DNA of 64,000 nt from Enoplosus armatus (taxonomy: Eukaryota; Chordata; Actinopteri; Centrarchiformes; Enoplosidae): NCBI RefSeq assembly GCF_043641665.1, contig NC_092200.1, positions 19,923,423 to 19,987,422 on the forward strand. The letters run 5' to 3'. The notes beneath the pieces were generated by a model. The model searched no databases. It saw nothing but the letters and a program-made list of their open reading frames with translations, and was not told the DNA's origin. A program made the position numbers and the translations under genes. Below are positions 1 through 12,100 of this stretch, piece after piece. Position 1 is the first letter of the stretch, and each line of letters starts with the position of its first letter.

Positions 1-2794
1 TGAATGTATCCATCAAGAAAACAATCAATAATAATGAAAATAATCATTAGTTGCAGTCCTGTATAAAATAGTTAAAAACTAGCTCCACCTTAACCAGTCA
101 CACAAGTCAAAGTGCATGAGGAATAATAATCTAATCATATAACGTATAATAGTGTGTAACACTCCCAGGGATACTGCATTGAGTCAAATGTATTTATATA
201 GCACGGTTCATACAATGTGAGCTACAACAGCAACATATATGAACTAAATAAAATAAAACATAATCACACATAAAAAAACAAAATCATAAAGATTATTCAC
301 CCCCGCCCACCCATCAACATAATGCACCTTCACCAGATTTACCTCTGATCATGGGTGCCATTTGGAGAACCAGTGTCTGGTGATCTCGGAGCTCTGGGGG
401 GTTTGGAGGCAGTGAGTACTTCTATTTTTGATACTTTATGTACATTTCCCAGATAATGCTTTTGCAGTTTTACTTACTACAAGATATTGTCCCTATTACT
501 TACGCTGCAGCTGCTGTAGCTAGCACGCTCTGACCGTCCTGGGTGAGTGTGTGTGTGTGTGTGTGTTTTATATCATTAATCATACCAGTCTAGCTGCTCG
601 TGAGAAGCTGCTGTAACAGTGACCTGGCATGGTAGCTTGTTGTTAACATGCAGGTTACACAGACTGGTAGTTATTTTCAATAACTCACACTGCTGGCCCC
701 TCTTTTCACTGTGGATGCATTGGATTATTCTGCAAGTTAACAGGCTAACACTACATGGGTGTTTGTGTCACTGTGTTCTTATTCACTTAACAATGTGACT
801 CAACTCCCCCCAGCCTGGTCTGAATTTCTGTTGCACAAAACTCCACTTCCTCTTTCCTCCCGTTTGCCGAACAGTTTAATCGGAGAATCTTCAGTGCAAT
901 AATGTCAGACTCTTATAACTTTTTCGCGGGCCCTGACATTTACTCATGACATAGCTGAGAAAAATGGCGTGCAAGACCTCTTATCTGAATGCATTACTCT
1001 CTGCCGAAGCCCCTATTCATTCTCGACAGCTTGATTTTTTTTCCCCCTCCAGTGGAAAGAATGGCAGAAATTTAAGCCTGGGTTACAATTTATCACCGAG
1101 CAGCATACGAAGGGTGAGATTTAGCAGTGACAAGAGAAGGAAGAATTAGGTGCTGAGGCAGGAGGGTAGTTTGGCAGGTGATCTGAGCACCAAACGGGGA
1201 TCAATGTAAATGATGATAAATGATGAACGGTGGTCTTTACAACCATGGGTGGTGAAATGGTAAGCTAACTTATGATTGGTCTCATTATTTTCATGTTTCA
1301 TGTAATTTGTAATCTTAAAATAAAGAGCAGATCCAATATACAGAACATATTCCTGGTTATGTAGGGGGAAAGTGTCCAGATCAGTATTACAATCAGGAGG
1401 TCGCAAAAACATGTATTTGAACTTCTACTCAAGCCCTTATCCATCTAAAATGGATGTTACACAGAAACACGTAGCCTGCTATTGAAAAGCTTGGATTTAA
1501 TCAAATAGCGATAGATTCACGCAAGCACTTGCAAGAGCCAAATCAAACAAAGAAACAAAAAAACAAAAAAAAATAAAAACATGAAACGCCTCACTGTTTT
1601 CTTTCCATGTAAAATGCGCATCATATAAAACTTGACGAACTGGACGATAAATGAATCATCCCATTACGTTACAATCAACAGACTTTTTACAACATTTAAA
1701 AGCGATTTTGCAACGGACCTGATTCAGTATAAACACATCTTTAAAAAGGAATAACATGAGATTAAAACATGGACAAAGTCAGAACAAATACAGTCAGAGA
1801 GGCAGGCTTAAGTGGAAAATGACAATGAGTCATTGTTTTGGAGAAGCACACTATATTAGGATAGTCTGCAGATGATCTACAGTCAGGCGTTCAACAGGGC
1901 CAGCTAACACCATCCTGTTTGTATTGCAACCCAAGTTCTTGCGCTAACCCGAGCCAGGCGAACAAGACGTTTTCTTTTTTTTCCTTTTTTTTTTTTTACA
2001 AATTATAGTGACACTTCAGTAAGGTGAAAGGTCCAAATTAAATGTAACCAGTAAAGGTTCTTGTGTCACAGATGACCATTAATGCTGGATGTAACTATGT
2101 AGAGCAAATCACTTTCTGTAGAACATTCAAAGCCCTTTACATGTAGGACCTGGGTTTTAAATACTTGACCATGGACCCTTTCCTGGTTACATTTCTTTAT
2201 CAAATGAATTTTGTCTTACAGCCCAAACATCTAAATTCCATCAGTTGCTCCACTTTTTAAACTTCCTTTATCAACCTCTGACCACCAGAGGGCAGAAAGT
2301 CACCAAAACCAATTTGTAAATGAACTACTTAAATAGGAAAGCCAAACAAGATCAAACAGTTCAGGGGAAGACATTTCCCCAAGTCTTTGAAAGGCAAAAA
2401 AAAAAGTTTTGCACGTACAGAGCAGGAGTGGCGTGTGTTTCTGTAGGGAACCATCTTTTCCAGTAGCTCAGCTAAACTTAGCTCTTCAGTGTACAATTAC
2501 ATGTGCCATGATGGCAAATAAAGAGGTGAAAGATGCTTCAATTTGGACTGTACGTTGACAGCTAACTTTAAAAACATGTTCTCAACGCTTTGTGAACTGT
2601 GGCATTAGCAACATAGCTAACCGGTATGTCTCAGCACATATTTGTTTCTTGGTTTGGTTTAATCCCGCTATAGGTGAAACTGTATCCATTCCTATTTGTA
2701 TTTCATTGCTCTCCACCTCGACAATCCAAGAAGAATACAAACCCATGGTTTGATGAACACACGGCAGTCCTGAGAGACAAAAGGCCTCCCATTC
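1..2794. other. Intergenic / receptor 3' flank, no gene seen
   Basis: AT-rich DNA with a (GT)n run near 545-566, a poly(T) tract near 1973-1997 and A-rich runs near 1550-1580. The stretch near 180-250 (tatttatatagcac then ttcatac) resembles the end of a common teleost repeat. The short open frames at 964-1149 and 1146-1412 look like nothing known. Confidence 0.5.
2658..2663 (-). terminator. Candidate polyadenylation signal (ATTAAA) for the receptor
   Basis: TTTAAT on the plus strand reads ATTAAA on the gene strand, about 130 bases past the stop codon. It is the nearest hexamer I noticed. No transcript evidence is available and the choice is tentative. Confidence 0.25.
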
Positions 2795-3653
2795 CTAAAA
2801 CTCATTTGGTGTACTTTTTGTGGACATATTGGTTCTGCTGTTTCTACTGACAGAAATATGCTTCTTTAACCCTGGGAAATGTTTCACCAGCAGCTGTCTG
2901 AAATAGTTCTGGAACTTTTTCCCAACGAATGTGTAGAAGATGGGACTGATGCAAAAGTAAATGTAAGCAATGTTACGAGTGACATGGAGAGCATAGCTCC
3001 TTTTGCGCGCTTCCTCGCAGGTAGTGGCTTCATCATGCATCAGCAGTGCAATGTTGAACGGGGTCCAGCACATAAAAAATAACAGGACAATGATGAATAT
3101 TAACCTGACTGTCTTGAACTTGGTGACTATCTTGGAAGATATGACAGTGATAGCGATCCTAACGTAGCAGTAGATAATAACAGCCAGAGGAAAGATCAAG
3201 AAAAGCAAAAGCTGAAGGTAAAATCCAGATGTTCTCAGCTGCTCCACATTAACATTCGGTAAGTCACCAGGATACTCCTGACAGTACGTTTTGTTGTCAA
3301 TAAAATCAATAAAAGAGGTGTGGAGAATCATCTGCTTGATGCACGCCAGGCCGCTGACCAGCCACACCACAGCGCAGGAGATTACCGCATAGCTTTGATT
3401 CCTCAATCGTGACGCGCTCAAGGAGTACACAACTGCAATGTGTCGGTCGAAGGTCAAAAGAGTCAGAAAGAGGACAGAACTGTAGAAGCCCAGGTAGTAG
3501 ACGCTGCCAACAATCTTGCACATGACCTTGCCGAAGATCCAGTTGGAGAGCTGCATGTAGATTCCCATGAAGGGAAGGCTGCTCATGAAGATTAGGGAGG
3601 ACACCACCAGGTTCAGCAACAAGATGTTGGTCACAGTGGTGAGCTTCTCAAAC
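2795..3653 (-). CDS. xcr1-like: Receptor coding exon 2 (ICL1 to C-terminus)
   Basis: 859 nt, beginning after ccgctag and ending at TAG (2795-2797). It encodes FEKLTTVTN onward: TM2 to TM7 and the cytoplasmic tail ending TKSTPNEF. The open frame extends 56 nt further upstream into the intron, including an ATG at 3709, but that part is not receptor-like. The frame matches exon 1 only when spliced at 3653. Confidence 0.88.
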
Positions 3654-6137
3654 CTAGCGGATAGTAAACAGTTGTAGATGGAGAGAAAACAGAAATGCTT
3701 ATGGGTCACGCAAGCATTTTTGACACCGCTGTTTCACGCTAACTTGTGGCGCTTTTAGTGGAATCCCTGCATCTCTGATTGGTTGGTGGCAGTGAGTAAA
3801 TGTGCCGTTCTTTAGCTTAGTAAAGTGTGGCATAATTGTCTGTCCACAAAAAGCAGACCTTTCTGTCCCGTTTTGTTGTAGTGGCCGTGGAAAGCAAGCT
3901 AGCTTGTTGTCACTGACACTGCAAACTAATGTCATTTGATTTGGAGGACTTTTTTTTAATGCTACAGTATATCCCATCCCTTTTTCAAATGATGAATCAT
4001 AATACAATTTCAATAAGTTATTTTTGGGACAGGAATGTCTCTATACGTTAAAAACCTGCTAAAGCTACAGTTGGCTAGAAAACAATGAGGCAAATGAATT
4101 AAAATACCTGCACACTGCAATTTGGTTCCCAGTTCTTTTAATATACATGGACATTATGTGTGGCTGACGACGTGAGAACATCTGTATACATAGATGAGAT
4201 TTGTCACAAAGAAGAATTGGGAATGAGATAACAGTGTGCAGATTTTTTTTCATCTTCAACCAATAGATCTTTTTTGATACTACCACAAGGAGTCCCCAAA
4301 GTCACAAATGCAAAAATGCTTTAAAATGCCTTATGACTCCTGGAGGGTATCATTTTTATGCATTACTGTAATTGAGAAATGGTTTTGTTTTTTTTTTCCC
4401 ATAAGGAAGATAATCACATATACTTCATACTGCAAATTTAAGGTCTGCAATGCCGACAAACAGGAAGGAAACATTCCCAGCTTTAGTGAATCATAAACTC
4501 CATTCTCAGAGGTTAATGCATCGAGGAAAAATAATGGTTCAAAAAGCAGCATGGAAGCAGTTTTGATTTTTGTTGATTGGCTTTTTAAAGGGGGGGGCAC
4601 GCTTTGAGAATAAAGAAAATGAGGCCAGTTTAGAGCTACGAATGATACCATAGAAATTGGTCTTCGCTTTCCTTGAGCTTTCACCCTGTCAGCATGCAGC
4701 TGATGTAGCACCCCCCCCCCCCCATAATATATTGCATTATAAACACTTCTTTCAGGCCCAGGGAGAGTTTGCTGAGTTCATCTCTGACATTGTCATTTGT
4801 GTTTCCATGAACGCCAGAAATATTTTCACATTTGCTTGCTCACAAAGGGAGAGAGCAGCGGTGGAGACAAGGGTAGAGAAAGGAGAGTTGGTAGACAGTG
4901 ACAGAGTGGAGGTAACTCTTAGGGATTTAGAGAGACAAACTTTACCTACTGAACAGCCACTGTGTTCCTCCCTCTATGGGTGCAAGAATAAGACACTTCA
5001 TCTTATACTCTCTATACTCCCTGTGTGCCTTTTTTTTCTTCTTTTTTTTTTCTGACAACCTGGTGACATCTCCAGTCAAATCCACCGGTGCCCCAAATGG
5101 TCTAGAACTGAAAGCCTGTCATAGAGCCGCCTCCCAAATGTCAGAATCAAACCAGGCAAGTGGACTAAAATCTCTCTTTAGGTTTTTTTTTGTGGACAAT
5201 ATGGATAAAATACAAATGAAATCTTCCATATATGTATTTAATTTTATACTCAGTTTTAGCCACTAATGTCCTGCAATGAGGTTATAGTGTTCAGCTATGT
5301 TGAAAAGGCGTTGATTACATTGCATGGTTATTTATGGTGCTGTTGAATTGTATTACATTATACTGAGGGGTGTTTTCTGATATTTTGTCCACCCTATTCA
5401 TTACGTGTGACGGCAGATATGGTGAGGCAATATGAAGAAATGTTACTGCTTGTAATATGATGCTTCACTGTTCCCCACAACCATGTCATTAAGTTACTGC
5501 TAACGTAAACCAAACATTTCCTACTGATGATGTGTCACATTAAAAGCAAGCTTTGAGCGGCGCAGGTGGCGACTGACTGATACATGACGTCGCTGTATGC
5601 GCTAACTGCTGAGACCGTTCAGTACTGCAAGCCCGACTCAACCGGGCTGCTGCTGATGTACCTGCTCTCGACACACTTCCCGTACGTACTCAATTGCAAG
5701 CCTTTCTTGTTGCATTTCTGACAAAGTAGCTGCACTTGTTACATTAAGGATTAGAACTAGTAAAATAAATAATTTATACTGTGGTTCACAGGTTATAGTA
5801 AATGTATGTATTCTAGAAGGTAAATCACTAAATGGCTTAAAATTGACCCACCGTAAGAACAAATGAGGGCCATGCAAAGCCAAAAATGTATTCTTTTTAG
5901 ATGACCTCTGCAGTATATACCCAGTGTTTTCATCCAGGCTTAAAGTTTTTGTGGCTCCACTCACCGATGGATGATGACCAGGACCAGTCCGTTGCCAAAG
6001 ACACTGAAGACAAACATAAAGTAATAGAGGGTGGATAGCTGGGCTCCCAGATTGTTGTCATCGTCCCTATAGCATGGCGTGGCCGATGTGAACTCTTCAC
6101 TGTAATTACTGTAGTCATAATCATATGTAACTTCCAT
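2795..6137 (-). CDS. xcr1-like: Chemokine receptor, XCR1/CCR12-like (two coding exons)
   Basis: A seven-transmembrane class A GPCR predicted to bind chemokines at the leukocyte surface and couple to Gi. Coding exons are 5965-6137 and 2795-3653. The donor (CATCG|gtgagt) and acceptor (gctag|GTTTG) rejoin a split Arg codon (residue 58), giving 343 residues. Visible features: an acidic N-terminus with Tyr5, 7, 9 and 12 (sulfation candidates) and an NYS glycosylation site; Cys22 for a link to Cys270 in ECL3; GN in TM1; the Cys103-Cys182 disulfide pair; DRH at 127-129 in place of DRY; CWTP at 253-256; and a Ser/Thr-rich tail. The stretch CEEARKRSYAL then TRN before TM7 resembles XCR1-type receptors. 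Oddities: Ser77 stands where Asp2.50 is usual, and SPIFY replaces NPxxY. A CCR-type or atypical receptor is the main alternative. The call as a chemokine receptor is firm; the subtype is less so. Confidence 0.8.
3654..5964 (-). other. Intron of the chemokine receptor gene
   Basis: A 2.3-kb phase-2 intron between TM1 and ICL1. It is AT-rich, with poly(C)13 at 4711-4723 and pyrimidine and poly(T) tracts around 5028-5050. The open frames in it (for example 4331-4711 and 4657-5055) have no recognisable domain and include homopolymer translations, so I treat them as chance. Confidence 0.7.
5965..6137 (-). CDS. xcr1-like: Receptor coding exon 1 (N-terminus and TM1)
   Basis: 173 nt: 57 codons plus two bases. 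It starts at the ATG complementary to 6135-6137 (MEVTYDYDYSNYSEE) and ends CAT CG before a gtgagt donor. It carries the sulfotyrosine-type N-terminus, Cys22 and TM1 with the FGNGLVLV motif. A longer open frame overlaps it in another frame but does not encode receptor sequence. An upstream 5'UTR exon is possible but not identified. Confidence 0.8.
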
Positions 6138-7376
6138 CTTCTTCTCAAATGTTTGCAGGAAAATCTGCCAGAAACAGAAATGCAGCCATGAAACATAACT
6201 TTCCCAGCTAATCAGTATGAATTTGAAATAATGGAGGGACCAATCCTTCAGAAATGCTTTAAGGTGTAGAGGAGCTATTAGTTCCGCACGTGAGCTCCTG
6301 CATGCAAATAAGGAAGAGAGAGCCGGACAACAGTGCCTTTAAATGAGACCCTCAGAGGGGCGTAGGAAATAAAGGCAGATGTTTGTGGGAATGAGGATCA
6401 TGCTAAGCTGAGCTGTCTTACCGCCTGGCCAGCTGAGAAGTTTCTGCCTGTTGTCTGACTCTGAAGGCCACAGCTGTCTGACTTACAGTGAGTTCAAGTC
6501 AGCCAGCCAGGGGAGGGAAGTACCACAGAAGTGTGTGTGCGTGTGTATGTGTGTGTGAGTGAGTGAGTATTAGGGGGAGGGATTAGCTGAGAGCACAACA
6601 TACTGTAGCAACACACCCTCTGAATTATGGTCTCCTCCCTGGACTGTTCAGTTGAGATTCTAAAGCGTGTGTGTTCATCACATGTTAACATGACATTGAA
6701 ATCACATCTGATATTGGAATAGTAATAATATATAGCTGAGAAATAGAGAAGTCGAGGCCGTGAAGTAAGCAACTACAGACTACAAATGATCGAGCAAGGT
6801 TTGATAAAGACAAGACCAAGTGGGTCCCAGACAAAGTTGTGTGACCTGTGGGAACTCTGTAGACTGCTGAAGAGACTCTGCTAACATGAGTATCATAAAA
6901 GCTCTGCAGTGCACCTGGAATTAGTTTCTTCATATAGTTTGCGCTTGCCGTAATCAGGCGTTCAGACCGAAAATGGCGTTTAGAAAGCAATGCCAGGGGC
7001 TGCGTTGTAACTTCTTTGTAACTACGTGACGTCACATTTCAACATGGATGCCTGTGGAACTAGACGAGCCGGTGCATCACTTCAAACGCCTCTACGACGC
7101 CTTCCATGAGAGACCACAGGGACAGCCACGTGATTCTGAACTCATGGAGAGAGACCGCCACCACATTTAATAGATAAAAACAGATACATTCTTGCTCAGA
7201 AACAACAGGCTGTAGTGCAATTTGTGCAGCCATTTTGGTTTATGACGCTCTTCCACTTGTTTTTTACTTGTTTTGGAGAATACTGCAACGGATTGCCGGT
7301 TAAGCATATACAATCTCAAAGCTCATGCGACATCTGCAGAGGCCTGCTGGTCATGCAGTGGTCTCATTGAAATGAA
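6138..7376. other. Receptor upstream region, no gene seen
   Basis: It contains the octamer noted separately and a GT-rich run at 6532-6566. A 40-codon open frame at 7048-7170 (+) begins MPVELDEPVHHFKRLYD. Its composition looks more protein-like than its surroundings, but it is too short to assign; it may be a transposase remnant or chance. Confidence 0.4.
6302..6309. promoter_or_regulatory. Octamer ATGCAAAT upstream of the receptor
   Basis: A perfect POU-factor octamer lies about 165 bases upstream of the receptor start codon, followed within a few bases by AGGAAG, an ETS/PU.1-type core. Both factor classes act in leukocytes, which fits the predicted gene, but short motifs occur by chance. 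No TATA box or start site was assigned. Confidence 0.3.
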
Positions 7377-8332
7377 TAGTGATGGGAATTCCGGTTCTTT
7401 TTAGTGAGCCGGATCATTTGGCTCAGCTCACCAAGAAGAGCCGGCTCTTTCGACTCCCAAACGGCTCTTCATTTTACCACTTATACCTTTTATAATCCAG
7501 CCAAATTTAACGCTGTTTTGACTTATGATTTGTATGTGTACACATATATCACTTAAATTATTCAAAAGTAAAAATTACATTTTATTGATATTAGAAAATT
7601 GTTTTCATTGCATTTACAGACCCTTGTAACTCTGAAACCACCCAATGAATGCTTGTAGAACCACTCTGCTACACAAAGCAGATAGAAACACCTATAAAAA
7701 CTTAGAAATTAAAAATAAAGGACAGCTATTGACATTTTCAATTTTTATTTAAACACACATCCCTAACAAAATAGCAGGGCTTTATTTTAGTATTAACAAA
7801 AGAAAAAAAAAACAGCAACAGCTGACTTTAAAACTTTGCTGAGCCTAAAAATAACAAGTACAATATACTGTATATGTGTATATATATATAAGTAAAGTAC
7901 TGAAAAAGTAAAGTGAAGTAAAAAATAATCATAAATAAATATAAATAAATAATAAAAATAAATATATTGCAATGTGCAAATTGCAAAACAGCAGCATCCA
8001 ACAGTTTTAGGTGTCTCTATGAACTAACCACCATCAACTATCTAACTAACTGTTATAATTTTTTTCAGTTCAGATTGGCATTGAGGAAGACCAAGTGCCT
8101 CAGTTTAGAGGGGCTGATCCAGTTTCTTCTCGCCGTTATTATCTGCCATGCATGTGACATTCAGTCATTGACTGCATGGAGAACCCGTGGCGCGGAGATC
8201 GTTGTATAATTCTGCCTTGTATTACTTTACAAAAAAAAAAAACGGCTCGGTCGCGGACGGGAGCCGGCTCCCATCGTTCACTTAAAAGAGCCGGCTCTTT
8301 GAACCGGCTCGTTCGCGACCGACACATCATTA
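7377..8332. mobile_element. Non-autonomous hAT-type element
   Basis: A 956-bp element flanked by a perfect 8-bp duplication, GAAATGAA, at 7369-7376 and 8333-8340, the size typical of hAT insertions. The ends start TAGTGATG and, on the opposite strand, TAATGATG. Subterminal regions carry many copies of GAGCCGGCTC-like motifs (7432-7470 and 8238-8316), also usual for hAT elements. The interior is A/T-rich, with an A-run and TA repeats and no transposase frame. A full-length partner elsewhere would have to mobilise it. Confidence 0.8.
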
Positions 8333-8528
8333 GAAATGAAGCAGGGAGCTGATTTTTTTTAACATACATTTATAATGTCAGCCTGAAAACAACATAACAG
8401 CCTAAAAGGTTGAGGTTATTTAACTGTAGTGTAGCAGCCACGTAGCAAGGGCTCCACGCTGTCACCTGACAAAAATCATCAATATTGGACAATTCTGCAG
8501 AACCCCAAACAATGTGCAATGACAATGA

Positions 8529-9021
8529 CAACCTATTATTTTTTTCCTTATTTTCTGTCATATATATATATAATGTTGCAATGTTGGATATTCATACTAA
8601 ATGTTGCCAAAGTTGCCAAATAATGAGGTGAACGTATGTAAAAGTAATCCCTGTGAGCCAAAAGCTCAGGCTTCAGACTGCTCTGAACGCTCCTTTTCAG
8701 TTTTTTCAACCGCCGGGTCTATCTGATGTCAGATGGGCACCGATGTCCTTATATGGTATCTCTGCTCCAGGCACAGACCAGATGTTTAGGTTTACAGTTT
8801 GCCTGCCAGAACTTTGCTGGCCAATCAGAAGAAAGTGGGCTTTTAGGGAGGGAGGACCTCAAATGGCTTGTTTCACACAGAGGGTGAACCGAGGGGCTGC
8901 ATGAAGGGCCAGTCGAAGATGAACCAGGACTTTTTTGAGCTGTGAATCACGCAAAGTTAATCTAGTGGAATCACAACATGAAAATATAGAGCTGGAAATG
9001 AGCATAATAGGTCCCCTTTAA
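8529..9021 (+). mobile_element. TTAA-type MITE, copy 1
   Basis: The same sequence as the better preserved copy at 35599-36024: shared core around GTTGCCAAAGTTGCC, AGCTCAGGCTTCAGACTGC, and the end GAGCATAATAGGTCCCC followed by TTAA (9018-9021). The left end is degraded (acctattatttttttcc). No coding capacity. The TTAA target suggests a piggyBac- or Kolobok-like source. Confidence 0.7.
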
Positions 9022-9123
9022 GGTCGGGAAAGATTGTAGTTATGGCTTGGTTAAAGTTAAAGTTGCAAGTCCGTGACGGGACCATCCACACCTCCACAGT
9101 CTTACTTTCTGCTTTGCTACATA

Positions 9124-12100
9124 AATCAGAATCAGAATCAGAAACTGTTTATTGCCAAGTAACATACATTACAAGGAATTTGCTGCGGTCTGAAGGTGCT
9201 ATTGTTTTGATAACAAATAAGTAGAATATAAAAGCTAAAATAAGAATAAGAATAAAAATAAAAATAAGATAAGATAAATAACAACAGTGCAGTGACCAGA
9301 ATAAAGTAAAGTGTCCAGATAAAGTGTCCAGTAGGGGGTGAGTGCGTTAATGTAACGCAGTGGGGACAGGGGTGATGTACGTTAATATAACGTATAGCTT
9401 GTGTTTGTGTTCTGGGGGGGGGGGGGGTCAGTGAGAGTTTGTCAGGTTGACTACAGAGGGGAAGAAACTGTTTTTGTGCGGGAGGTTTTGGTCCTGATGG
9501 ACCGCAGCCTCCTGCCAGAGGGGAGGGGGTCGAACAGATGGTGTCCGGGGTGGGAGGGGTCGGCAGCGATCTTCCCTGCTCTCCTCAGGGTCCTGGAGGA
9601 GTACAGGTCCTGAAGATATGGGAGGTTGCAGCCGATCACCCTCTCTGCAGAGCGGATGATACGCTGCAGTCTGTGTCTGTCCTTGGTGGAGGCAGCAGCG
9701 TACCAGACGGTGATGGAGGAGGTGAGGATGGACTCTATGATGGCGGTGTAGAAGTGAACCAGCATTTTTTGTGGCAGGTTAAACTTCCTCAGCTGCCTCA
9801 GGAAGTACATCCTCTGTTGGGCTTTCTTGATGAGGGAGCTGATGTTCAGCTCCCACCGGAGGTCCTGGCTGATGATGGAGCCCAGGAAACGGAAGGACTC
9901 CACAGTGTCCACTGGAGAGTCACACAGGGTGATGGGGGCGGGTGGGGCTGCGCTCTTCCTAAAGTCAACAACCATCTCCACTGTCTTTGAAGCGTTAAGC
10001 TCTAGGTTGTTGCTGTTGCACCAGGTCACCAGGTGGTCAATCTCCCACCTGTAGGCAGACTCATCCTCTCCAGAGATGAGTCCGATGAGGGTGGTGTCGT
10101 CCGCGAACTTCAGGAGCTTGACGGACTAGTGACTGGAGGTGCAGCTGTTGGTGTACAGGGAGAAGAGTAGAGGAGAAAGAACGCAGCCTTGAGGGGAGCC
10201 GGTGCTGATCGTCCGCGAGTCTGAGACGTGTTTCCCCAGCTTCACGTGCTGCTTCCTGTCAGACAGGAAATCTGTGATCCACCTGCAGGTGGGGTCAGGC
10301 ACGTTCAGCTGGGAGAGCTTGTCCTGAAGAAGAGCCGGGACGATGGTGTTGAAGGCAGAGCTGAAGTCCACAAACAGGATCCTGGCATAGGATCCTGCAG
10401 AGTCCAGGTGCTGGAGGATGAAGTGTAGAGCCAGGTTGACGGCGTCGTCTACAGACCTGTTGGCTCTGTAGGCGAACTGCAGGGGGTCCAGCAGAGAGTC
10501 TGTGATGGATTTGAGGTGGGACAGGACCAGGCGTTCAAATGATTTCATGACCACAGAGGTCAGGGCGACGGGTCTGTAGTCATTTAATCCTGTGGGCCCT
10601 GGTTTTTTGGGGACGGGGATGATGGTGGAGGCCTTGAAGCAGGCTGGCACGTGGCATGTCTCCAGTGAGGTGTTGAAGATGTCCGTGAACACCGGAGACA
10701 GCTGATCGGCGCAGCGCTTCAGGCAGGATGGGGAGATGGAGTCTGGTCCAGCAGCTTTACGCGGGTTTTGTCTCTTGAAGACTCTGTTCACATCTCTTTC
10801 AAGGACAGACAGAGGTGTCGATGCTGGAGGAGTGGGGGGCGCTGTGGGGGGCAGCTGTGGTGGTAGGAGGTGTGAGAGTTCAGCCCCAGGTGTGATGAGG
10901 GGGTTGGGGCTGTTGGGCTGGAGCTGGTGGGTGATGGTGTGGGGGATGGTGTCAGGACTGTCCCATTGTCTTTCAAAGCGACAGTAGAAGTCGTTGAGGC
11001 TGTTGGCGAGGCGTCGGTCGTTAGCAGAGTTGAGGGCTCTTGGCTTGTAGATGGTGATCTGCCTGAGCCCCCTCCACACAGAAGCAGAGTCGTTGGAGGA
11101 GAACTGGTCTTGTAGTCTCTCTGAGTACAGTCGTTTAGCTTCCCTCACCGCCTTGCTAAACTTGTACTTGGCTTCCTTAAACTCTGCTCTGTTGCCACTC
11201 TTAAACACCTCTTCCTTTTCCAACCTCAGCTGTCGCAGTCTTGCTGTGAACCAGGGTTTGTCGTTGTTGTAACTCACCCTGGTCCGAGTTGGTACGCAGC
11301 AGTCCTCACAGAAGCTGATATATGAAGTCACAGCCTCTGTGTACTCATCCAGACTGTTGGTAGCAGTCCTGAAAACATCCCAGTCAGTACAGTCCAAACA
11401 CGCCTTCAGGTCCTCTGCAGCTTCACTGGTCCACTTCTTCGAAGTTCTCACAACAGGCTTAGAAAGTTTTAATTTCTGCCTGTATGCAGGAATCAGGTGG
11501 ACCATGTCGTGGTCAGAGTGTCCCAGTGCAGCGCGGGTGACGGCGTGAAAAGCGTTACTGACTGTGGTGTAACAGTGATCCAGAGTGTTCCCCTCCCTGG
11601 TGGGGCATTTAATAAACTGTTTGTATTTTGGGAGTTCGTGTCTGAGATTACCTTTGTTAAAGTCGCCGAGGACAATAACTAAGGAGTCCGGGTTGGTCCG
11701 CTCCGTTTCCAGTATCTGATCGGCGAGTGCGCGCTGTGCGTCCTGCACGTTGGCCTCCGGTGGAATGTAAACACCGACCAGAATGAATGAAGCGAACTCA
11801 CGGGGGGAGTAGTAAGGTTTACAGTTTATGAAAAAAGTTTCCAGGGAAGGAGAGCAATGCCGTCGCATCACTGTCACGTCGTTACACCAGCTGCTGTTGA
11901 TGTAGAAACAAATACCTCCACCCTTTGTTTTGCCGGAGAGGTGCGCGTCGCGGACCGCTCGGAGAAGCTGGAATCCGTCCAGCTGCAGCGCCGCGTCGGG
12001 AGTTCTTTCCCCCAGCCATGTCTCCGTGAAGCACAAAACAGCAGATGAATAAAAGTCCTTGTTTCTCCTCATCAGCAGCTGGAGTTCGTCCATCTTATTC

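Noticed and set aside
4331..5055. Overlapping frames of 126 and 132 codons in the receptor intron
   Set aside because: They include homopolymer translations (PPPP, FFFF) and no recognisable domain.
9538..9990. 150-codon plus-strand frame, and others at 10736-10987 and 11339-11548
   Set aside because: They lie antisense to the L2 ORF2 coding sequence and have no motif of their own.
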